Below, one piece after another: positions 26,224-35,451 of a stretch of 64,000 nucleotides of DNA; positions within the stretch are counted from its first letter, which is position 1, and each line of letters begins with the position of its first letter. Source of the stretch: Rhodanobacter sp. B05. GTDB taxonomy: Bacteria; Pseudomonadota; Gammaproteobacteria; Xanthomonadales; Rhodanobacteraceae. The notes beneath the pieces are model-generated. The model saw nothing but the letters and a program-made list of their open reading frames with translations. It ran no database searches and was not told the origin of the DNA. The stretch lies in NCBI RefSeq assembly GCF_002001085.1, contig NZ_MUNU01000017.1, forward strand, positions 62,001 through 126,000. The letters are read 5' to 3'. The translations under genes and the position numbers were made by a program.

Positions 26224-27773
26224 GCCAATCCCTTCAGCTTGAGCCAGAACAGCACCAAGTAGGCCAGCATGACGGTCAGCACGATCAATGCCAGCGTCAC
26301 GTTGCGCCGTTGCTCCCGGCGATGATCCGACGGGCTCGGATAGAACGGGATGTTCGCCAGCACCGGCAATCCGGTCGAACTCTCCAGTTGCTCGGCCGAG
26401 CGCACCCGCGGGTCGAACCTTGCAACGCCGAACAGCAGGCCGAACGGAATGGCCAATCCGGCGAAGATGCCGCCGAGGCCGAAGTGCACGAAGCGCAGGC
26501 CGGAAGGTACCAGCGGCATGATTGCAGGATTCTGCACCACGAAGGAAGGCCCATCCTGATCGGCGTCGAGGTTCATCGACACGCGCGCGCTCTCGCGGCG
26601 CTTGAGCAGGTCCTGGTAGACATCACGATTGACCGTGTAGTCGCGGGTGAGTTCGGCGGTGACGGCTTCGGAGTTGGCGATGCGCTTGCTGCGATCCAGT
26701 TCCGATTCGAGCTGGGTCTTGGTGGCGGCCAGCCGCGCCGTCGTTGCGGCGATATCGGAGCGCAAGGTGGTGAGCTGGCTCCGCATCTGCTGATACAACG
26801 GATTGAACTGGACCGCGTTGCCGTTGCTGCCCGAGTCGCCGATCGCGCGCGGCGTCTTCGCCTTGCGCTGGTCGGCGCTGGCCAACGCCTGACGCAGATC
26901 CTCGATCTGGTGACGGGTGCGCACCACGTCGGGGTATTCGTCGGTGTAGGTCAGGCGCAACTGGTCCAACTTCGATTGCAGTTCCGCGAGCTGGCTCTCG
27001 TACACGCCGCTGGAGGTTTGCACCGAGCTGACCTCCGATTCGCCGGAAAGTTGCGACTCCAGCGACGCCGCCTGCGAGCGCTTCTCCATCAGGTCCATGC
27101 GCGCCGTCTCGATCTGGTTGCGCAACTGACCGATGCTGGCGTTGGTATCCGCCTCGCTGCCCGGGCGCGCATCGGCGTTGGTGTTGCGATAGTCCTTGAG
27201 CTTGTTCTCCGCGCCGGTCAGCTTCTTGCGATACGCCTCGACCTGGCTGTCGATGAAGTTGAATGCGTCGCGGCTCTCCCGTTTCTTCGAAGCCAGGCTC
27301 TCGCTGATGAACAACTGGCCGAATGCCTGTGTCACTTCGTAAGCTCGCCGGGCGTCGCTGTCGTGATAGCTGACCGTGATGAGGTTGTCGTGCGCGATCT
27401 TGATGACGGTGCGCGATTTGATCTCCTCGATCAGCTTGTCCTGCTCCACCGCCGACGGGTGACTGGCCATCCAGCCGCCGGTGACCAGGATCTGGCTCAT
27501 CACCTTGCGGCTGAAGATCACTGCCTTGGCGATGCCGGCGCGGTTGGCGTTGCCGGTGGCCGCCGCCGCACCCTCCATCAGCGGGGTGATGATGCTGCTC
27601 TGCTGGGCCAGTATGGTGACCGAGGCATCGTAGCGGCGCGGCCAGTTCACTCCGACGACCAGCGCCAGCAGTGCGATCGAGGCAAAGATGATGGCAAGCA
27701 CGATGCGCCGCCGCTTCGCCTCGGTCCACAGCACCGGCAGCATCGCCAGCAGGGGGTGGGCTTCTTCACTCAT
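26220..27773 (-). CDS. Wzz/GumC-like polysaccharide chain-length determinant (XrtA type)
   Basis: 517 residues. Transmembrane helix 1 at about 24-44 (VLAIIFASIALLALVVGV), a large periplasmic part with coiled coil from about 165 to 400 (ENKLKDYRNTN, SQAASLESQLS, ELQSKLDQLRLTYTDEYPDVVRTRHQI), a proline-containing segment at 427-450 followed by a helix, and a last helix at 493-513. This is the PCP-2/XrtA-type arrangement without a fused kinase. It controls polymer length and bridges to the Wza-like exporter encoded upstream. The stop overlaps the CpsD-like start. Confidence 0.9.
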   Translation of the reverse strand: MSEEAHPLLAMLPVLWTEAKRRRIVLAIIFASIALLALVVGVNWPRRYDASVTILAQQSSIITPLMEGAAAATGNANRAGIAKAVIFSRKVMSQILVTGGWMASHPSAVEQDKLIEEIKSRTVIKIAHDNLITVSYHDSDARRAYEVTQAFGQLFISESLASKKRESRDAFNFIDSQVEAYRKKLTGAENKLKDYRNTNADARPGSEADTNASIGQLRNQIETARMDLMEKRSQAASLESQLSGESEVSSVQTSSGVYESQLAELQSKLDQLRLTYTDEYPDVVRTRHQIEDLRQALASADQRKAKTPRAIGDSGSNGNAVQFNPLYQQMRSQLTTLRSDIAATTARLAATKTQLESELDRSKRIANSEAVTAELTRDYTVNRDVYQDLLKRRESARVSMNLDADQDGPSFVVQNPAIMPLVPSGLRFVHFGLGGIFAGLAIPFGLLFGVARFDPRVRSAEQLESSTGLPVLANIPFYPSPSDHRREQRRNVTLALIVLTVMLAYLVLFWLKLKGLA

Positions 27774-27809
27774 GGCTTTGCCTGACTCATGTGTCTGCGT
27801 CCTGCCTGC

Positions 27810-28430
27810 TCAGAACGCCCGCTGCGGCACGGTGATGACATCGCCCGGTTGAACCGGGTAGTTGGTCTTCAGCTCGCCTTTCTGCAAGATGCTGTCGAGC
27901 CGGATCGCATACGATTGGGTCTTGTCGTCGGATTTGCGATACAGCTCGGTGCGATCTGGGGCGGCGAATTCCGTGGTGCCGCCGGCCGCCAGTACGGCAT
28001 CGAGCACGGTCATGCCCTGCCGGTAGGGGATCGAGACCGGTGTGCGCACCGCCCCGGTCACGCGAACGCGCGACAGATACTCATGACTGCGCAGATCCGT
28101 CAGGATCACGGCTACCTGGGGGTCGCGGACATAGGCCTTGAGCTTGTCCTGGATCTCGCCAGCCACCTGCTCCGGCGTCCTGCCGCCGGCCTGGACGTCG
28201 CCGACCAGGGGCACGGTGACCTTGCCATCCGGCCGCACTGGTACGCTGACGCTCAGATCGGGGTTGTGCCAGACCGATACCTGAAGTTGATCGTCCACGC
28301 CGATATGGTAGACGGCGACCGCCTGGGCGTCGGGATTGATCGTCGGCGCCTGGGTCGAGCCCGGCGCGGTGGCGCAGCCGGCGAGTGCCAGCAGCATGCC
28401 CAGCAGGAGCAGGCAGTTTGAAATCTTCAT
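27810..28430 (-). CDS. Wza-like polysaccharide export lipoprotein
   Basis: 206 residues with a lipoprotein signal (lipobox LAGC, Cys at 18), a Poly_export domain (YHIGVDDQLQVSVWHNPDLS, VPLVGDVQAGGRTPEQV) and one SLBB domain (VRVTGAVRTPVSIPYRQGMTVLDAVLAAGG). It lacks the extra SLBB and C-terminal helix of E. coli Wza, like the short exporters of XrtA-type loci (TIGR03027). Start ATG has AGGGGG about 6 nt upstream. It is the first gene of the minus-strand operon; its promoter should lie in 28431-28600, shared with the divergent tviB gene. Confidence 0.9.
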   Translation of the reverse strand: MKISNCLLLLGMLLALAGCATAPGSTQAPTINPDAQAVAVYHIGVDDQLQVSVWHNPDLSVSVPVRPDGKVTVPLVGDVQAGGRTPEQVAGEIQDKLKAYVRDPQVAVILTDLRSHEYLSRVRVTGAVRTPVSIPYRQGMTVLDAVLAAGGTTEFAAPDRTELYRKSDDKTQSYAIRLDSILQKGELKTNYPVQPGDVITVPQRAF

Positions 28431-28620
28431 GGCAATCCCCCTGATTGTCTTTCAGAATGTGAAGAATATCACGGCGTGACCGATGAAAAACGGGCAAGCA
28501 GGCAGGGCGTCGAGATTCAATGCGCCGGACCGGGCCGTTGCCGTGGCGAAATCCGCATTCCGGCTTGACTTGACCGTGCCGGGACGCACTCAATCATAGA
28601 GAACCATAGGGATCGCAGGC

Positions 28621-29898
<1,278 letters not shown>

Positions 29899-29961
29899 TC
29901 GGCGCCGGCGGGCGCGACTGCGTATCATGAACGGGTTATCCATAGCGCAGGTCACCCCGGC

Positions 29962-30978
29962 ATGAAAGTTCTCGTCACCGGTACCGCCGGCTTCATCGGT
30001 TCCCACGTCGCGATGCGACTGCTCGAGCGCGGCGACGACGTGGTCGGTATCGACAACCTCAGCGACTATTACGACGTCGAGCTGAAGAAGGCCCGGCTGG
30101 CGCGTTTCAGCGGCAACCCCGCCTACCGGCATGAGCCGGTCGACCTGGCCGATCGCGCCGCGGTCGAGGCGGTGTTCGCCCGGCACAAGCCGCAGCGCGT
30201 GATCAATCTGGCGGCACAGGCCGGGGTGCGCTACGCGGCCGAAAACCCGCACATCTACGTGTCGACCAATGTCACGGGCTTCCTGCACGTCATCGAGGGT
30301 TGCCGCCACCACGGGGTCGAACACCTGGTGTATGCCTCGACCAGCTCGGTGTACGGCGCGGATACGGCCATGCCATTTTCGGAGCATCAGTCGACCGAAC
30401 ACCCGCTGACCTTGTATGCCGCCTCGAAGAAGGCCAACGAAATGATGGCGCACAGCTACGCCCACCTGTACGGCCTGCCGTGCACCGGGCTGCGCTTCTT
30501 CACGGTCTACGGACCGTGGGGGCGGCCGGACATGGCGCTGTTCCTGTTCACCCGCGCGATCCTGGCCGGCGAGCCGATCAAGGTGTTCAACCACGGCCAT
30601 CACAAGCGCAGCTTCACCTACATCGACGATATCGCCGAGGGCGTCGTCCGCGCGCTGGACAAGGTGCCGGGCAAGGACAGCAGCTGGGATGGCAAGGCGC
30701 CGGACCCTGCCAGCAGCGGCGTGGCGCCTTATCGCATCTACAACATCGGCAACGAGCAGCCGGTGGAACTGCTGCGCTACATCGAGGTGCTGGAGGAGTG
30801 CCTGGGTCGCAAGGCGCAGATGGAGATGCTGCCGCTGCAGGCCGGCGACGTGCCCGACACCGAGGCCGACATGTCGGCGCTGGCCGCCGCCGTGGGCTAC
30901 AGCCCCAGCGTGCCGGTGGAGCAGGGTGTGGCGAACTTCGTGCGCTGGTATCGGGATTATTACCGGGTGCCTGGCTAG
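29962..30978 (+). CDS. NAD-dependent epimerase, UDP-glucuronate 4-epimerase type (CapI/LspL-like)
   Basis: 338 residues. [42 protein letters not shown] contains the D-N-L-x-D-Y-Y-D-x-x-L-K motif typical of UDP-GlcA 4-epimerases; [22 protein letters not shown]; catalytic Tyr152/Lys156 (YAASK); and [21 protein letters not shown]. With the preceding dehydrogenase it would convert a UDP-hexuronic acid to its C4 epimer. Last gene of the EPS locus on this side. Confidence 0.88.
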   Translation: MKVLVTGTAGFIGSHVAMRLLERGDDVVGIDNLSDYYDVELKKARLARFSGNPAYRHEPVDLADRAAVEAVFARHKPQRVINLAAQAGVRYAAENPHIYVSTNVTGFLHVIEGCRHHGVEHLVYASTSSVYGADTAMPFSEHQSTEHPLTLYAASKKANEMMAHSYAHLYGLPCTGLRFFTVYGPWGRPDMALFLFTRAILAGEPIKVFNHGHHKRSFTYIDDIAEGVVRALDKVPGKDSSWDGKAPDPASSGVAPYRIYNIGNEQPVELLRYIEVLEECLGRKAQMEMLPLQAGDVPDTEADMSALAAAVGYSPSVPVEQGVANFVRWYRDYYRVPG

Positions 30979-31060
30979 CCAGGCCGCAGTTCGTTTCGCC
31001 ACGAAGGCAAAGCGGCCAGTTTGTCGCGGCGGCGGCACCGTGCCGGCGCAACCGCTACAA

Positions 31061-31276
31061 TCACTGGCCGACGCCGTGCGGATGCAGCCAGCCCATCCAG
31101 ATGCCGAGGGCAACCATGGCGATCAATACCAGCGACAAGCCGATGCGGCGGGTCAGCGCCCAGACCGTGCGCCTGTCGTCGTCCTTGTCGGTCATCATGA
31201 AGTACAGCGCCTGGCCGAGGCTGAAGATCACCACCAGCAAGACCACCACCAGCGCAATTTTGTAGACGGTTTCCAC
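31061..31276 (-). CDS. DUF2909 twin-transmembrane protein
   Basis: 71 residues, GTG start, with two transmembrane helices (about 5-27 and 46-66) joined by a short charged loop (MTDKDDDRRTVWALTRRIG). The pattern is that of the small DUF2909 proteins found beside surf1 in the cox clusters of gamma- and betaproteobacteria, with the same divergent orientation. Its function is unknown; a role in cytochrome c oxidase assembly is assumed from context. Confidence 0.8.
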   Translation of the reverse strand: METVYKIALVVVLLVVIFSLGQALYFMMTDKDDDRRTVWALTRRIGLSLVLIAMVALGIWMGWLHPHGVGQ

Positions 31277-31335
31277 GTGACAGACCTGATGTATTTCGAC
31301 AACGGCAGTATAGCCACCAGCGGCGACCGATCCGC

Positions 31336-32064
31336 GTGAACGGATTTCGTCGTCCGTCGTGGTGGGCGTTGCTGTTGACCGTCGCCGGAGCCCTGCTTTT
31401 CACACGCCTGGGCATCTGGCAGCTGCATCGCGCCGACTTCAAGGAATCGCTGCTGCGGCGCTATGCCGCGGCGGTGACGGCGCCGCTGCAGGACTTTGCC
31501 GCGGTCGCCGCCAAGCCACCCGCGGACAGCTTCCCGCGGGTGCAGGTGCGCGGACATTATCTGGTGGACCGCCTGTACCTGCTGGACAACCCCCGGCATG
31601 ACGAGCGCGGTGGCGTCGAGGTGTTCGCGCCGTTGCAGATCGGCGACCAGCAGCACCTGCTGCTGGTCGACCTGGGCTTCCTGCCGGGCAATGGCAACGG
31701 CAAGATGCCGCCACTGCCGCCCTTGTCGGCGGAAGAGGTCGATCTGCATGGCCTGTATGTACCGCCGCCGCCGACCGGCTTCGAGATGGGTGGCGATGCG
31801 CTGGCGCGCCAGACCCGCTGGCCGAAGGACAGCATCTACCTGGCGCCTGCACAAGTTTCGCGCGACCTCGGCCGACCACTGTATCCGCGGGTGCTGGCGC
31901 TGGACGCCGATGCCGCGTCGGTCTACGTGCGCCGGCACACGCTCGACCTGACGATGCCGCCGAGCCGGCATCGCGCCTACGCGTTTCAGTGGTTCTCGTT
32001 CGCGCTTGCCGCCGTGGTGATCCTGCTGGTGCTGCATCGCAAGCGCGGGCCGCGCCGACCCTGA
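31336..32064 (+). CDS. SURF1 family cytochrome oxidase assembly protein
   Basis: 242 residues, GTG start. N-terminal helix (WWALLLTVAGALLFTRLGIWQL) continuing into R-L-G-x-W-Q-L-x-R-A-x-x-K, the SURF1 signature; periplasmic domain with VQVRGHYLVDRLYLLDN and LLLVDLGFLPG; C-terminal helix (FQWFSFALAAVVILLVLH). SURF1 delivers heme a to cytochrome oxidase subunit I. It heads the assembly block surf1-hypothetical-ctaA-cyoE, 22 nt before the next gene. Confidence 0.9.
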   Translation: MNGFRRPSWWALLLTVAGALLFTRLGIWQLHRADFKESLLRRYAAAVTAPLQDFAAVAAKPPADSFPRVQVRGHYLVDRLYLLDNPRHDERGGVEVFAPLQIGDQQHLLLVDLGFLPGNGNGKMPPLPPLSAEEVDLHGLYVPPPPTGFEMGGDALARQTRWPKDSIYLAPAQVSRDLGRPLYPRVLALDADAASVYVRRHTLDLTMPPSRHRAYAFQWFSFALAAVVILLVLHRKRGPRRP

Positions 32065-32086
32065 CCGCCATCTCTGAATCCATGCC

Positions 32087-32671
32087 ATGACTGCACCGAT
32101 GAATCCTGTTGACCCGAAGTCCCTGCGCAAGAGCCGCCTGTACCTGCTGCTGATCGGTCTGGTGTTTGCCGCGCCGATGATCGTGGCCGGCCTGCTCACC
32201 GTGGGCGGCTGGCAGCCCGGCGCCAAGGGCAGCGGCCAGCCGATCACGCCACAACGCAACTTCGTCGCGGAGCAGTTGCGCGTGCCGATGGTCGACGGCG
32301 GCAACTGGGCCTGGCGCGACAGCGAGCCGCGGATGACCCTGGTCGCGCTGGCCGGCCCGGATTGTGCCGCGCGCTGCCTCGCCGCATTGACCTCGATGGC
32401 CAAGGCGCGGGTGATGCTCAACCGCAACCAGTCGCGCCTGCGCCTGCTCTATCTCGGCACACCGCCCGGCGACGCCGCAGCGCGCCAGGCCATGACCAGC
32501 TACTGGAGCATCGGCACGGATGTCGACGGCAAGCTGGCGGGCTTCCGGTCCAAGGCGCCGGACAGCGTCAGTGCCTTGCTGGTGGAATCCAACGGCACGG
32601 CCTTGTCGTTCTATCCCGCCGGTTTCGATGCAGCCGGCTTGCTGCGCGACCTGCGCAAGGTGATCAAGTGA
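32087..32671 (+). CDS. Cytochrome-oxidase-cluster protein with Sco/thioredoxin-like features
   Basis: 194 residues: one N-terminal helix (YLLLIGLVFAAPMIVAGLL) and a periplasmic domain with WRDSEPRMTLVALAGPDCAARCLAALTSMAKARVML, in which C-x-x-x-C follows a beta strand as in Sco proteins, and a late DAAGLLRDLRKVIK. It resembles the conserved hypothetical between SURF1 and CtaA in xanthomonad cox clusters. Copper or thiol chemistry in oxidase assembly is plausible but not shown. The stop shares one base with the ctaA start (TGATG). Confidence 0.8.
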   Translation: MTAPMNPVDPKSLRKSRLYLLLIGLVFAAPMIVAGLLTVGGWQPGAKGSGQPITPQRNFVAEQLRVPMVDGGNWAWRDSEPRMTLVALAGPDCAARCLAALTSMAKARVMLNRNQSRLRLLYLGTPPGDAAARQAMTSYWSIGTDVDGKLAGFRSKAPDSVSALLVESNGTALSFYPAGFDAAGLLRDLRKVIK

Positions 32672-33834
32672 TGTCGGCACGTCGCTTGAGGATATTGCGC
32701 GGACTGTCCCTGCTGGCGGCGGTATTTGCCTTCGGCCTGGTGATGTTCGGCGCGTTCGTGCGTCTGTCCAATGCGGGGCTGTCCTGCCCGGACTGGCCGA
32801 CCTGCTACGGCCAGGTCACCTGGCCGCAGCATGCGCAGGCGGTGGCGCATGCCGACGCCAAGTTTCCGGGGCGCCCGTACGAGGCACACAAGGCCTGGCG
32901 CGAACAGGTGCACCGGTTCCTCGCCGGCACGCTGGGTGTGATGGTGCTGGCGCTGGCGCTGCTGGCCAGCTGGCGCCGGCGTAGGGCGTTGCTGGCGGTG
33001 ATCGCCGGTTCCGTCCTTGCCGCGGCCGGGGTGGCTTTGTACATGAGTGGCGAGCACCGCTGGTCGTCGTTGCTGGCGGCGTGCGCGATCGCGCTGCCGC
33101 TGTTCGCGGCGATGCGCCTGCCTCGGCCGGGCGCGTGGAAGATCTGCGTGCTGGCGTTGGCGGTAATCGTCTTCCAGGCGATGCTCGGCATGTGGACGGT
33201 GACCCTGCTGCTGAAACCCATCGTGGTCACCAGTCACCTGCTGGGCGGGATGCTCACGTTCGGCCTGCTGTCCTGGGCTGCCCTGCGTTTTGCCGGCGTG
33301 GCGGCACCGGACCGGCGGCTGGCCGGGTTGCGCGCCCTGGTGCTGCTCGGTGTGGTGCTGCTGGCGTGCCAGATCGCCTTGGGCGGCTGGACCTCGTCGA
33401 ACTACGCGGCGTTGGCCTGCGGCTACGGTCCCGGCTCGTTCCCGCAGTGTCTGGGCCAGTGGGCACCGCCTACCGATTTTCATCAGGGTTTCGTGCTGTG
33501 GCGTGGCATCGGCGTGAACTACGAGGGTGGTGTGCTGGACATGGCCGCGCGCAGCGCGATCCAGATCGTGCACCGGATCGGCGCCCTGGTGGTGTTCTGC
33601 TATCTCGGCTGGCTCGCCTTCAAGACGGCCCGGCGCGGGCTGCGCGGTTACGCGGTCGCGATCGTGATGGCCTTGCTGTGCCAGGTCGCCCTCGGCATCA
33701 GCAATGTGTATTTCGGGCTGCCGCTGGCCGTGGCCACGGCGCACAATGGCATGGCGGCCTTGCTGCTGTTCACCTTGCTGGCGACGCTGGCACGCACCCA
33801 GGATGCCGCGCCGATGCCAGGGGAGTCACGTTGA
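32671..33834 (+). CDS. ctaA: Heme A synthase (COX15/CtaA)
   Basis: 387 residues with eight hydrophobic helices in two four-helix halves. First half: [21 protein letters not shown] and [17 protein letters not shown]; second half: [18 protein letters not shown], then [12 protein letters not shown] and [11 protein letters not shown], giving the paired His ligands for hemes. It oxidises heme O to heme A in the inner membrane. The frame extends upstream from 32362 through the previous gene; ATG 32671, sharing a base with the upstream stop, gives the family N-terminus. Confidence 0.93.
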   Translation: MSARRLRILRGLSLLAAVFAFGLVMFGAFVRLSNAGLSCPDWPTCYGQVTWPQHAQAVAHADAKFPGRPYEAHKAWREQVHRFLAGTLGVMVLALALLASWRRRRALLAVIAGSVLAAAGVALYMSGEHRWSSLLAACAIALPLFAAMRLPRPGAWKICVLALAVIVFQAMLGMWTVTLLLKPIVVTSHLLGGMLTFGLLSWAALRFAGVAAPDRRLAGLRALVLLGVVLLACQIALGGWTSSNYAALACGYGPGSFPQCLGQWAPPTDFHQGFVLWRGIGVNYEGGVLDMAARSAIQIVHRIGALVVFCYLGWLAFKTARRGLRGYAVAIVMALLCQVALGISNVYFGLPLAVATAHNGMAALLLFTLLATLARTQDAAPMPGESR

Positions 33835-33835
33835 G

Positions 33836-34756
33836 ATGGAATTGATTCGCGAATATCTGCAGCTGACCAAGCCGCGTGTGGTCGCGCTGCTGGTGTTCTG
33901 CGCGGTGATCGGCATGTTCCTGGCGGTGCAGGTGGCGCCGCCGGCGATCGGCATCCCGCCGTGGCGCGCGCTGGTGTTCGGCACGCTGGGCATCTGGATG
34001 GCTTCGGGTTCGGCCGCCGCATTCAACCACCTGATCGACGAGCGCATCGACAAGCTGATGGTGCGCACCGCCCGTCGTCCGCTGGCCACCGGCAAGCTCA
34101 CCGTGCACCAGGCCTTGCTGTTCGCGGTGGTGCTGGGGATCGCCTCGATGCTGGTGCTGGCGCTGCTGGTCAACGTGCTGACGGCGGTGCTGACTTTCGG
34201 CGGCCTGATCGGTTACGCGCTGGTCTATACGCGCTACCTGAAGCGGGCCACGCCCCAGAACATCGTGATCGGCGGCCTCGCCGGCGCGATCCCGCCGGTA
34301 CTGGGCTGGACCGCGGTGACCGGCGAACTGCACGCATTCGCCCTGCAGCTGTGCCTGATCATCTTCGTGTGGACGCCGCCGCATTTCTGGGCGCTGGCGA
34401 TCTTCCGCCGCGACGACTACGCACGCGCCGGCGTGCCGATGCTGCCGGTGACCCATGGCGTGGTCTATACGCGCTGGCAGGTGTTTTTCTACACGATCCT
34501 GCTGGTGCTGGTGACCCTGCTGCCGGCGATTACCGGGATGAGCGGGCTGATCTACCTGGGCGGCGCGCTGGTGCTCGACATCGGCTTCCTGTACTACGCG
34601 ATCCGCTTGCTGAACCCGCCGGACGAGCTGTTCCCGATGAAGGTGTTCAAGTATTCCATCGTGTACCTGATGGCGCTGTTCGCGTTCCTGCTGCTCGACC
34701 ACTGGCTGGTCGACCCGCTGGTGCAGCAGGGTCTGCTGCTGCATCGGGTGATCTGA
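33836..34756 (+). CDS. cyoE: Protoheme IX farnesyltransferase (heme O synthase)
   Basis: 306 residues, nine hydrophobic helices, UbiA prenyltransferase family. First Asp-rich motif N64-x3-D68-x3-D72 (NHLIDERID), conserved [17 protein letters not shown], and second motif [15 protein letters not shown]. It farnesylates heme B to heme O, the substrate of the upstream CtaA. Begins 1 nt after the ctaA stop; GGGAG 11 nt upstream is the likely ribosome site. Last gene of the oxidase-assembly block. Confidence 0.93.
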   Translation: MELIREYLQLTKPRVVALLVFCAVIGMFLAVQVAPPAIGIPPWRALVFGTLGIWMASGSAAAFNHLIDERIDKLMVRTARRPLATGKLTVHQALLFAVVLGIASMLVLALLVNVLTAVLTFGGLIGYALVYTRYLKRATPQNIVIGGLAGAIPPVLGWTAVTGELHAFALQLCLIIFVWTPPHFWALAIFRRDDYARAGVPMLPVTHGVVYTRWQVFFYTILLVLVTLLPAITGMSGLIYLGGALVLDIGFLYYAIRLLNPPDELFPMKVFKYSIVYLMALFAFLLLDHWLVDPLVQQGLLLHRVI

Positions 34757-34794
34757 GCAGGTCCCGGCTGCAGGAAATTTCGTCTGCTTCGACA

Positions 34795-34823
34795 TTGACA
34801 CTTCCGCGGCGCAGCACGACAAT
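34795..34823 (+). promoter_or_regulatory. Sigma-70-like promoter for the mgtA leader
   Basis: A perfect -35 TTGACA (34795-34800), a 17-bp spacer and a -10 GACAAT (34818-34823, 4 of 6). Transcription would start near 34830, about 620 nt ahead of the mgtA start codon. It lies just after cyoE, so it would make mgtA independent of the upstream cluster. Confidence 0.55.
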
Positions 34824-34881
34824 GCGCGCGCCATCCGGCGCAACACGTCGGCTGGCTCCCAGTCCTGACAAACCAAGGCAT

Positions 34882-35001
34882 ATGGACGTTTACCCTAGTC
34901 GCAACGTCGACATCCGCTCGCTTCGGGTGCCGGCGCCGCATTACAACAAGTTGAACGCCTGCGGCGATCGCCTGCGGTCGGCTGGTGCTTTCCTCGACTA
35001 G
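34882..35001 (+). CDS. Possible 39-residue leader peptide upstream of mgtA
   Basis: ATG 34882 to TAG 34999-35001, 39 codons with AAGG just upstream at short spacing. The peptide begins MDVYPSRNVDIRSLRVPAPH and has three prolines and many arginines. It lies inside the putative mgtA leader and ends 9 nt before a nested hairpin, which is where a translation-sensing leader peptide (compare the proline-rich MgtL of Salmonella) would be. No homolog is recognised and translation is unproven. Confidence 0.3.
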   Translation: MDVYPSRNVDIRSLRVPAPHYNKLNACGDRLRSAGAFLD

Positions 35002-35010
35002 GGAAAGTCC

Positions 35011-35057
35011 GGCCCACCCCTGACGACGCCACCGGCGTCGTTACGAGGAGATGGGCC
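35011..35057 (+). ncRNA. Nested hairpin in the mgtA leader, spanning a Shine-Dalgarno
   Basis: Outer arms GGCCCA (35011-35016) and TGGGCC (35052-35057) enclose a second stem GACGACGCC (35022-35030) / GGCGTCGTT (35034-35042). GAGGAG (35045-35050), the ribosome site of the 77-residue ORF, lies on the 3' side between inner and outer stems. Folding could hide it, so this may be a cis-acting RNA switch. It matches no riboswitch class I know. Confidence 0.4.
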
Positions 35058-35058
35058 G

Positions 35059-35292
35059 ATGAAGCTCCTTCGCGAATCCCTTTTGTTGCGCGCACTGCGC
35101 CGGTTGCTGGCTGGCCGGCGTGCGGTCGCGCGTCGTGCTTACGTGGTAACCGTGCCTGCCCCGCTGGCACGGCCGGCCAGTAGCAACGTGATCGAATTGC
35201 ACCGCCGTAGCCCGGCGGCGGTTGGCCGTGTGCCGGCCCCGGCCGATGCGCTGCCATCGTCCGTACATCGCGCTCTGGTATCCGGTCGCTGA
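35059..35292 (+). CDS. Small basic protein, 77 residues, in the mgtA leader
   Basis: ATG 35059 is preceded by GAGGAG with 8 nt spacing, one of the better ribosome sites in the window. The product is strongly basic (MKLLRESLLLRALRRLLAGR at the start, then an Ala/Pro-rich tail) with an amphipathic helix at residues 1-25. It ends 160 nt before mgtA. I do not recognise it. It could be a small membrane-active regulator or a leader ORF; an artefact of high-GC sequence is possible, but the ribosome site argues for translation. Confidence 0.4.
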   Translation: MKLLRESLLLRALRRLLAGRRAVARRAYVVTVPAPLARPASSNVIELHRRSPAAVGRVPAPADALPSSVHRALVSGR

Positions 35293-35451
35293 TGGTCGTG
35301 ATGACGTCATGCAAGAAGGGGTGGCCTCCGCCAGCGGCGGTGCCGTTCCGGCCGCGTGTGCGGCCATGCGTAGCGACGGTGATGCAGTTGGCGGAGTGAT
35401 TCCGCGGGCTCGCACCGGCGACAGGCATCAGCGAATTCACGGAAGCGGGTC

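Noticed and set aside
35001..35012. GGGAAAGTCCGG resembling the conserved start region of RNase P RNA
   Set aside because: Only about 10 bases match; the following sequence lacks the remaining RNase P core and is too short before the 77-codon ORF.
34882..35292. mgtA leader as a known M-box or yybP-ykoY riboswitch
   Set aside because: Neither consensus is visible; only a nested hairpin and small ORFs are seen, so no riboswitch class is assigned.
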